A DNA stretch of 64,000 nucleotides, from the NCBI RefSeq assembly GCF_030127105.1, contig NZ_CP126161.1, forward strand, positions 2,976,001 through 3,040,000. Reading direction: 5' to 3'. Made by a program: the position numbers and the translations under genes. Under the pieces are notes generated by a model. It saw only the letters and a list, made by a program, of their open reading frames with translations. It was not told where the DNA came from and did not search any database. The number at the start of each line of letters is the position of its first letter. The stretch's first letter is position 1. Of this stretch, positions 57,991-64,000 are shown piece after piece. The stretch is from Haloarcula pelagica. GTDB lineage: Archaea; Halobacteriota; Halobacteria; Halobacteriales; Haloarculaceae.

Positions 57991-59349
57991 ATGCTCGCTG
58001 GGGAGTTACGTGAATCCGTCACCCTGCTCGTCGAGGAGTGGCGACTGCTGGCGCTCGGCCTCGCCGGGCCGTTCGTCTACGGGACCTGGGTGGTCGCCAG
58101 TGGGCTCGTGCTGGAGGTCGGGGCGCCGGCGCTGAAGCGCGCGGTGGCGACGACGGTCGCCGGGACACCGATCCGCGGGCTGGAGCTGTTCGCACTGCTC
58201 GCGTGGGTCGTTCTGCCCACGCTCGTCGCGGTCGCCGTCGTCCAGCGCCAACTGTTCAACCGTCACGACAACCTCGCGAACGCCTATCGGATGGCCGAGC
58301 CCGGCGTGTTACTGGTCGTCCCGGCTCTCGCACTCGTCGGCTGCCTGGCGGCGCTCGTCACCTCGGGTTGGTCGCCCCTGCTCGTGTTCGCGCTGCTCGC
58401 GGTTACCGTCCACTTTCTCGTCCGGACGGTGGCGTTCGGGCACCGCGTCTACACGCTCTCGCTCGGTCGGACGCTCCTGGCGATGACCACCGTCTCCGCG
58501 CTGTCGGTCGTCGTCGGGCTGTTGGTCCGGGTCCCGGCCGTCGCCGGTCGCGACCCACGCCTCGCGAGCCGTGTCGCGGCGGTCGGTGTCGCGGACGCCG
58601 TCGGGGCGTGGACGACGCTGGTCGGCGTCGAGCCGACACTGCTCCTCCGGGGAACGCTGTTCGTCCCGATCGTGCTATCGGCGTGCTATCTCCTCGCACA
58701 GACGACCGTTGCCGCGGTCGCGAAGCGCCGCGGGCTTCCGACAGCGCCCGACCGGCGACCGGGACAGCGCGTGCCGGAATCGGCCCAGCCGTCGGCGGCG
58801 CCCTCGGCCACGCGCGTCGCCCCGGACGCCGATCCGAGCGAGCCGACCACAGCGGACGCCGACCCGGTAGCCGACACCGATCCGACGACGACCGGAACCG
58901 CCGAGACGCCCGATAGCGGGGGAGACGACCACACTGGAACCGGAGTGTTCACCCAGACCGACCCCGTGCCGCCGGCCGGCAGCGACGAGTCGGCAGAGAC
59001 TACCGGGCAGCCGGACGAGCCACCTGTCGCTGCCCACAGCCGGTCGGAGACGGCCACGGGAGCCACCGATCGCGACGCCAGCTCCGGTCACCCGGTCGTC
59101 CCGACGTTCGAAGCGGCCAATGGCGACGGCACCACCGACAACGGTCGGTCGTCGGCCTGGGCCGACGCCGAGACAGTCATCGCCGACACGAGTGAGGAGG
59201 CCGTGGACACCGGGAACGACGACACGACCGAGGTGGAGACGCAGAAGGAGATCGACTGTCAGAGTTGCGGCCGGCGGGTCAGCATCGGGACGGATGTCTG
59301 GTACTGCCCGGACTGTGGCACGGCGCTCGATACCGGCACAGACCGCTGA
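57991..59349 (+). CDS. Polytopic membrane protein with disordered linker and C-terminal zinc ribbon
   Basis: This is a 452-residue protein of no recognised family. Residues 1-250 contain about six hydrophobic helices (e.g. LELFALLAWVVLPTLVAVAV, LLVVPALALVGCLAALV). From about 255 to 415 the chain is a low-complexity Thr/Asp/Glu/Pro/Ala linker. The last ~35 residues are a zinc ribbon: CQSCGRRVSIGTDVWYCPDCG, two CxxC pairs. The layout suggests a membrane-anchored cytoplasmic zinc-ribbon. ATG 57991 is preferred; GTG 57985 is two codons upstream. Confidence 0.75.
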   Translation: MLAGELRESVTLLVEEWRLLALGLAGPFVYGTWVVASGLVLEVGAPALKRAVATTVAGTPIRGLELFALLAWVVLPTLVAVAVVQRQLFNRHDNLANAYRMAEPGVLLVVPALALVGCLAALVTSGWSPLLVFALLAVTVHFLVRTVAFGHRVYTLSLGRTLLAMTTVSALSVVVGLLVRVPAVAGRDPRLASRVAAVGVADAVGAWTTLVGVEPTLLLRGTLFVPIVLSACYLLAQTTVAAVAKRRGLPTAPDRRPGQRVPESAQPSAAPSATRVAPDADPSEPTTADADPVADTDPTTTGTAETPDSGGDDHTGTGVFTQTDPVPPAGSDESAETTGQPDEPPVAAHSRSETATGATDRDASSGHPVVPTFEAANGDGTTDNGRSSAWADAETVIADTSEEAVDTGNDDTTEVETQKEIDCQSCGRRVSIGTDVWYCPDCGTALDTGTDR

Positions 59350-59355
59350 AGCGAC

Positions 59356-60024
59356 CTACTCACCGGTCTGTCGCCGCATGAGCGCGGCGAACGCCAGCGG
59401 CGAGAGAAACGCCATCACGATCACCGTCGCGAGCGCGCCGAGCGGGCCGGTCGCGGACCCGCCGCCGTCGGCCCCGTTGCGCTCTCCAGCAGCCGTTTCG
59501 GTCCCGCCCGCCGTCTGCTGGCTCGCCGTCGACTCGGTGCTCGACTGACTCGCCCCGGCGGTGCCGTCACCGCTCGGTGCGCCGGGTCTGACGACGACCG
59601 CGCCTTTCATCCCGAGCCCTTCGTGTGGCGTACAGACGTACCTGTAGGTCCCCTCGGTCTCGAAGGTGTGGCTGTAGGTGGTGTCTGCCGACGAGGCGAG
59701 CGAGCCAGAGTCTAGCGGGCCGCCATCGGCCGATTTGACGTTGTGGCCCCCTCCCTTGCCGGACCACGTCCAGACGACCTCGGTTCCGGGGTTGACCAGC
59801 ACGGCCGCGGGGCCGAAGGCGAACGCGCCGTTGTTCCCCTGTGCGCCGACCGTGATCTCGACGGTGTCCTGGCCGCGCCTGTCGACTGTGCCGTCGAAGT
59901 TCGACACGTCGTCGAACCAGCCGCCGTAGTCGGGCGATTCCTGGGCCGATACCGTCGCCGTGGCGCCCAGCGCGGCCGTCCCGGCCGCCGTCTGGGCGAA
60001 CTGCCGTCGTGTTATCGAGTGCAT
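59356..60024 (-). CDS. Halocyanin-like blue copper protein, membrane-anchored
   Basis: This is a 222-residue protein. The Tat signal RRQFAQTAAGTAALGATATV is followed by a plastocyanin-type domain (about 30-150) with copper ligands His in GKGGGHNVKS, and Cys, His and Met in YVCTPHEGLGMKG. A Ser/Thr/Gly-rich linker leads to a C-terminal helix GALATVIVMAFLSPLAF with RR after it, which anchors the protein outside the cell. Halocyanins shuttle electrons in haloarchaeal respiration. ATG 60024 is used. It lies 1.5 kb from a molybdoenzyme gene, a possible electron partner. Confidence 0.93.
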   Translation of the reverse strand: MHSITRRQFAQTAAGTAALGATATVSAQESPDYGGWFDDVSNFDGTVDRRGQDTVEITVGAQGNNGAFAFGPAAVLVNPGTEVVWTWSGKGGGHNVKSADGGPLDSGSLASSADTTYSHTFETEGTYRYVCTPHEGLGMKGAVVVRPGAPSGDGTAGASQSSTESTASQQTAGGTETAAGERNGADGGGSATGPLGALATVIVMAFLSPLAFAALMRRQTGE

Positions 60025-60206
60025 GGTACCTGTCCTGTTGGCTGGAGACCACACGACGCGGCGTGCGGGTCGTCCGTTTTCGGGTAGGGTATCGATCCGT
60101 CTAAAGCACCGCTCGCGTTCTCAGCTCGCAGGAACGCGGCCGAACGTGTCCGTCCGTGTCACTCGTTGACTACCGTGAAACAGATTTAATATGTCACCCA
60201 TTCACG

Positions 60207-60416
60207 ATGGAAACACGTCGTTCGCACCGGCGTGGTGATCCAATGATCCAGTGTATTCCGACGCCGCCGTCGACCGCCCCGCTCCGCTGGCAGTCCAGCG
60301 GAGTGGCGGCCACCGAGTACGGGCCCGCACCCGTGCTCGGGGCCGTGCCTCTTGGCGAGGGTCGGAGTGGACTGGTGGACACCCGAACGGTGCCCACTCC
60401 ACGTGGGGCTCTATAG
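60207..60416 (+). CDS. Possible small basic protein
   Basis: A 69-residue ORF METRRSHRRGDPMIQCIPTP runs to TAG 60416. A TATA-like element is about 20 bp before its ATG. The amino-acid mix is basic and Pro/Ser-rich, unusual here, and no family is recognised. Could be chance. Confidence 0.2.
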   Translation: METRRSHRRGDPMIQCIPTPPSTAPLRWQSSGVAATEYGPAPVLGAVPLGEGRSGLVDTRTVPTPRGAL

Positions 60417-60438
60417 GCACACGCCGTCGCCGTGGGAC

Positions 60439-60462
60439 GGAGGCCGGGTCGCGCCGGCCTCC
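60439..60462. terminator. Strong GC hairpin
   Basis: GGAGGCCGG (60439-60447), loop GTCGCG, CCGGCCTCC (60454-60462): a perfect 9-bp stem. It lacks a U tract, so terminator, structured leader or protein site are all possible. Confidence 0.45.
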
Positions 60463-60761
60463 CACTGCGGTGTCGGATCGATTCGTTCGATACCAGCCTC
60501 CGATCCACCACCGACGGTGTCGTCCGTCGGGTCGAGAACGGTATTCCGTCACTGACTCTGGTCGGTGACGACGTTTCCCGGCCCCGACCGGGTCGGAGCG
60601 CCGACCGCACAGCACTCCCCAGCACCAGCGCCATCCAGCGGGTTCCTCCGTCGAGGGGAATCCCGAGTCGCCCGACTCGAAGCACGCTCCGCCGCGTGGC
60701 GACACCCCGACGTGCTCGGTTGGCGAGCGCCCGTCCCGGTTCGACTCCGGCCGTCGGCATT

Positions 60762-61070
60762 ATGTCGCTCTCTGCGACTGTTCCGGTCGACGCATCGGCT
60801 GCTGTCTCACTACGTGTCCCGCGCGGCGGGTCCGAGGACCTCGAAGCCGGCGTCGCCAGCGTCCTCGATGGCATCGACGTTGTCCGCGATGTCTCCATCG
60901 AGCGCGTGACACGCGTCCGACCGACCTGGACCGACATCCGGGTCGACGCCGACGTGGCACTGACCGTCGCCGTCCCTCAGACCGACGACCCCGTCGACGC
61001 CTGCGTGACTCGCCTCGAAGACGGCTTCGGTATCACCGGCGTGGACGCCGTCGTCGTCGACGACGCGTGA
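60762..61070 (+). CDS. Hypothetical acidic protein
   Basis: This is a 102-residue ORF from ATG 60762: MSLSATVPVDASAAVSLRVP, ending ITGVDAVVVDDA. It is predicted to be an alternating beta-alpha-beta soluble domain (GGSEDLEAGVASVLDGIDVV, DIRVDADVALTV). The high G/C third positions and acidic bias suggest a true gene. No family is recognised. It precedes the molybdoenzyme by 440 bp, so a regulatory or unrelated role is equally possible. Confidence 0.6.
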   Translation: MSLSATVPVDASAAVSLRVPRGGSEDLEAGVASVLDGIDVVRDVSIERVTRVRPTWTDIRVDADVALTVAVPQTDDPVDACVTRLEDGFGITGVDAVVVDDA

Positions 61071-61509
61071 GCGGCACGCCGCTGCCTCCGCCGCCCTGGT
61101 GGACACCGCTCGTGCGGGTTCGATTCCCGCCCGGAGGCCTTATGCATCGTATGCATCTCGCTGCCGCGCTCGACCGGCAGCGCCGACAGCAGGATCGCTC
61201 GAACGACCGCCGACGCCGCCGGCGTCGGTAATCGTGTGGTGGCCGGGCGCGGTCACCACGCCCCGCCCACTCCCGCCGTTGCGACACCGCTAGTCCGTAC
61301 CCGCTGGCGCTCGCTTCCACACATGAAGGGCCGTACAATTACGGCTCGTTCGAATCACAGTCTCCGGACACCCAAATCCCTTCTCCCGGAGACGTTCGGC
61401 CCCGTTCCCGACCGTCTGGAACGGGAGCCCCGATACAAACCCACGCGTTTCACAGATGGGGGTGCATGAACCGACACTGCTGGCAGCCCACGGACAGGGG
61501 TGAGCGGGC
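61071..61509. other. Intergenic region upstream of molybdoenzyme gene with tRNA-like remnant
   Basis: This 439-bp region has a tRNA-3'-half-like element (61084-61138) and an Arg-rich 29-codon ORF (61142-61231). A GTACAATTACGG element (61331-61342) and further T-rich patches may serve as promoter sequences. The hydrolase-like frames here are not credible. Confidence 0.5.
61084..61138 (+). other. tRNA-like fragment (T-arm and acceptor half)
   Basis: GCCTCCG (61084-61090) can pair with CGGAGGC (61132-61138), and a perfect T-arm GCGGG-TTCGATT-CCCGC lies at 61114-61130. The element is about 55 nt, too short for a full tRNA; no D-arm or anticodon arm fits. It may be a tRNA remnant such as an integration site scar, or a chance structure. 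Confidence 0.3.
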
Positions 61510-64000
61510 GTGACACTCTCCAGACGTGACTTCCTGAGCGCCGCCGGTGCTGGCGCCGTCGGTGCCCTCGTCGGCAGCGGGTGGGGGGCCTCACAGGCCA
61601 CCGACCCGGTCACGGACGTGGACAACCCGCTCAAGGCCTACCCCAACCGCGAGTGGGAACAGGTGTACCGCGACATCTACGCCTACGACGATGTCGACTG
61701 GACGGTCTGTCACCCCAACTGTACGCAGTCGTGTGCGCTGAACTTCTACATGAAAAACGGCGTCCCGATCCGCGCCGAGCAGGTCTACCACAACGAGGAG
61801 CCCTCGGTCGGCCCCTCGGGGTACGAGGACGCCGGCGTCAGCCAGGCCTGGAACCCCCGGGGGTGTATGAAGGGACTGACGCTGCACCGCCGCACGTACG
61901 AGCCCTCACGGATCAAGTATCCGATGGTCCGCAAGGGGTGGTCACCCGACGACCCCAACCCCGAGGGCCGGGGCGAAGACGAGTTCGAACGGGTCTCCTG
62001 GGACGAGGCGCTGGACCTGCTGGCCGAGAAGATGGCCCGGTTGGAGGACAACAAGCAGTTCCACATCTTCAACGCGATCAAGGCCGACGGGCTGTTTACC
62101 CGTCACGGCGCCGGCCGACGGCTCGCGTCGATCTTCGGCGGCTGTGAGTGGACCGAGTACGACTGGTACGCCGACCTGCCGCCGGGCCACGTCATCACGA
62201 CGGGCTACCAGACCAGCGACGCCGACGCCTCGGCGTGGCGGCAGGCCGACTACACGATCATCCAGGGCAAGAACCTCATCCACAACAAACTGGCGGACAA
62301 CCACTTCCTGCAGGAGACCCGCGAGCGCGGCGGGGAGATGGTCGGCATCTACCCGGACTACTCCCCGACCGTCCAGAAGTGCGACCGCTGGCTTCCGGTT
62401 CGGCCGGGCAGCGATCCCGCGGTCCCGCTGGGGATGGCCCACGTCATCATCGACGAAGGGCTGTACGACGCCGAGTTCATGCGCAAGTTCACGAGCCTCC
62501 CGCTCCTGGTCCGGGAAGACGACGGGAAGTACCTCCGTGCCCACGAGGTGTTCTCCGACCACGAACCGCCGGCGGAGGCGGACGAACACGACTGGGGCGA
62601 GTTCGTCGTCCTCGATCAGTCGGGATCGCCGGTCCCGATGGATCGGGAGTCGGTCGGCGAGGAGATGCCAGCGACGCCACGACTCGATGTCGACACCGAC
62701 GTATCGTTGGCAGCGGGTGAGAGCGTCTCCGTCCGCAGCGACTTCGCCCGCCAGCGGGACAACGTGATGGCGAACTACGATCCCGAGACGGTCGCGGAGA
62801 TCACGACGATCCCGGCCGACGCGCTGAGGAAGACCGCCCGGGAGTTCGCCGACGCCGAGCGTGCCCAGTGGTTCACCGGCGAGGGGACCAACCACTGGTT
62901 CCACGCCAACGACTCGCTCCAGCGCTCGATCTTCTTCGTCCAGTCGATGCTCGGCAACATCGGCAGCCCGGGGAAGGGTTACTACAACTACTCGGGCCAG
63001 TACAAGATCGAACTGCTGGACGGCTACCCCCACTACGTCAACCCCGACGGCCACGCCGCCCACGGGATGTACCCCGGCTACGCCTTCGCTTTCTTCGGCG
63101 GCGAGCAACTGGACCCCCACGCGATCCGCGGGGACTTCGACGAGGACCTCGATCTCGTGCCACAGGGCGACGCCGACGAGCCCGTGATGCCGAAAGGCGC
63201 CGACTCGTACACGATGTCGAAGCCGACGGTCCTGTGGACGATGAACTGCAACCTCCTGAACCAGACCAAACACCAGGAGCACGTCATCGAGAACTTCGTC
63301 AAACACCCCGAGACTGGCAACGACCTGTTCGTCGTCTCGGACATGCACATGACCTACTCGGCCCGTCACGCCGACATCGTGCTTCCCGTCCCCTCCTGGC
63401 TCGAATGTGACTACCCCGACATCACGGTCGGCCCGGAGAACCCCTTCGTCCACATGGACCACGGCATCATGGACCCGATCTACGACACCAAACAGGACGG
63501 GGAGGCCATCGCCTTGCTGGCCGAGACACTCGACGAGAAGATTCCACCGGAGGACCGCAACGTCGACTCCTATCGCTCGTACTTCGATAAGTTCCTCGAC
63601 GACGACAAAGACCCCGTCGAGTACATCCGCGAGACCTTCGACAAGGGGATGACCACACGGAGTATCGATGTCGAGGATCTCCGGGACGGCCCGGAACGGT
63701 TGGACCTGAAGACGTATCCGCGCATCCCGTTCTACTCGCAGATCCACGAGGACCGCCCGTTCTACACCAAGACCGGCCGGATGGAGTTCCACAAGGAGGA
63801 AGACCGCTTCCTCGAACTCGGCCGGGACGACTTAGACCACATCGAGAGCGTCGAGGGAACACCCTACGGCGTGAACCAGCGGTGGGACGAGGCCAAAGAC
63901 GAGGAGAACCCGCTCTACCACGAGGAGGGCAACCAGTTCTACTACAACACTCCCCATCCGAAGTACCGGACCCACTCCTCGTGGGGGATGACCGACTGGA
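61510..64000 (+). CDS. Type II DMSO-reductase-family molybdoenzyme catalytic subunit (partial, C-terminus beyond window)
   Basis: This is a Tat-exported molybdopterin oxidoreductase; 830 codons are visible. LSRRDFLSAAGAGAVGALVG is the Tat signal (from GTG 61510). YPNREWEQVYRDIYAYDDVD is shared with the NarG branch. Cluster ligands are in VCHPNCTQSCALNFYM, with NPRGCMKGLTLHRRTY as the fourth. ITTGYQTSDADASAW is the Mo-ligand neighbourhood (possible Asp ligand), and IIQGKNLIHNKLAD and YSPTVQKCDRWLPVRPGSD bind the cofactor. Haloarchaeal nitrate reductase NarG has a divergent cluster (CSPND...), so nitrate is uncertain; chlorate, selenate, DMSO or DMS are alternatives. The electron partner could be the halocyanin upstream. 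Confidence 0.85.
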   Translation, partial: MTLSRRDFLSAAGAGAVGALVGSGWGASQATDPVTDVDNPLKAYPNREWEQVYRDIYAYDDVDWTVCHPNCTQSCALNFYMKNGVPIRAEQVYHNEEPSVGPSGYEDAGVSQAWNPRGCMKGLTLHRRTYEPSRIKYPMVRKGWSPDDPNPEGRGEDEFERVSWDEALDLLAEKMARLEDNKQFHIFNAIKADGLFTRHGAGRRLASIFGGCEWTEYDWYADLPPGHVITTGYQTSDADASAWRQADYTIIQGKNLIHNKLADNHFLQETRERGGEMVGIYPDYSPTVQKCDRWLPVRPGSDPAVPLGMAHVIIDEGLYDAEFMRKFTSLPLLVREDDGKYLRAHEVFSDHEPPAEADEHDWGEFVVLDQSGSPVPMDRESVGEEMPATPRLDVDTDVSLAAGESVSVRSDFARQRDNVMANYDPETVAEITTIPADALRKTAREFADAERAQWFTGEGTNHWFHANDSLQRSIFFVQSMLGNIGSPGKGYYNYSGQYKIELLDGYPHYVNPDGHAAHGMYPGYAFAFFGGEQLDPHAIRGDFDEDLDLVPQGDADEPVMPKGADSYTMSKPTVLWTMNCNLLNQTKHQEHVIENFVKHPETGNDLFVVSDMHMTYSARHADIVLPVPSWLECDYPDITVGPENPFVHMDHGIMDPIYDTKQDGEAIALLAETLDEKIPPEDRNVDSYRSYFDKFLDDDKDPVEYIRETFDKGMTTRSIDVEDLRDGPERLDLKTYPRIPFYSQIHEDRPFYTKTGRMEFHKEEDRFLELGRDDLDHIESVEGTPYGVNQRWDEAKDEENPLYHEEGNQFYYNTPHPKYRTHSSWGMTDW

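Larger units (their letters stand above)
60025..60761. other. Long intergenic region upstream of small ORF, with strong hairpin
   Basis: This 737-bp region has no convincing gene. A TATA-like GATTTAATATG (60183-60193) points to the plus strand. A perfect 9-bp hairpin GGAGGCCGG-GTCGCG-CCGGCCTCC lies at 60439-60462. Frames are open in several directions but have Arg/Pro-rich composition atypical of this acidic proteome. A short basic ORF at 60207-60416 is the only candidate. Confidence 0.6.

Noticed and set aside
60194-60937. 247-codon minus-strand ORF
   Set aside because: Arg/Ser/Pro/Thr-rich, not acidic, no domain; competing frames equally open.
61942-63792. 616-codon open frame antisense to the molybdoenzyme
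   Set aside because: Shadow of the clearly conserved molybdopterin protein.

Overview
The window is chromosomal DNA from a halophilic archaeon of class Halobacteria. The evidence is: very high G+C with strong G/C third-position bias; acidic proteins; twin-arginine (Tat) signals on almost every exported protein; short or leaderless mRNAs with TATA boxes about 26 bp before starts; aIF1A, aCPSF1, TrmB and HxlR genes; halocyanin; and a haloarchaeal 16S-23S-5S rRNA operon with archaeal bulge-helix-bulge processing stems. The 16S, 23S and 5S termini resemble those of Haloarcula relatives; genus is inference.

Layout. (1) 1-18.5 kb is a nitrogen/nickel island. It holds ureBCAGDEF (minus strand, ureF cut by the window edge), a nickel ECF-type importer (cbiM/N/Q/O, minus), divergent nikR with a palindromic operator, a urea ABC transporter urtABCDE (plus), a JAMM-fold protein, a sodium:solute symporter, an AbrB/PhoU-type regulator and an agmatinase-family ureohydrolase. 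Together they could import nickel and urea, make urea from a guanidino compound, and hydrolyse it to ammonia. (2) 18.7-22.9 kb is housekeeping: a DHH phosphoesterase, aCPSF1, a small DUF5786-like protein, monothiol glutaredoxin and BolA. (3) 22.9-30.7 kb is a tandemly duplicated module, [TrmB regulator <- -> Tat-exported GH3 glycosidase with PA14 insert], present twice with conserved promoter DNA; a third, cytoplasmic GH3 lies at 51.7-53.9 kb. (4) 30.8-45.3 kb is mixed metabolism: a lipoprotein, a CoA-binding protein, a PhaZ-like patatin with BdhA-like SDR, a degenerate NUDIX protein, HxlR, two FAD disulfide reductases, an iron alcohol dehydrogenase broken by two frameshifts, a ring-cleavage dioxygenase-like VOC protein, two MoeA proteins and a UbiA prenyltransferase. 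(5) 45.3-51.7 kb has a UPF0058 protein, aIF1A and the rrn operon, which lacks the spacer tRNA-Ala and the distal tRNA-Cys. (6) 51.7-64 kb has GH3, VOC, an esterase, DUF3179, a frameshifted membrane protein, a second NikR-like regulator, a membrane/zinc-ribbon protein, halocyanin, and the start of a type II DMSO-reductase-family molybdoenzyme cut by the window end.

The most interesting points are the nickel-urea-ureohydrolase island with its NikR operator, the duplicated TrmB/GH3 module, the HxlR palindrome, the tRNA-less rrn operon, and four homopolymer frameshifts in two otherwise intact genes. No CRISPR array, insertion sequence or intact integrase was seen.
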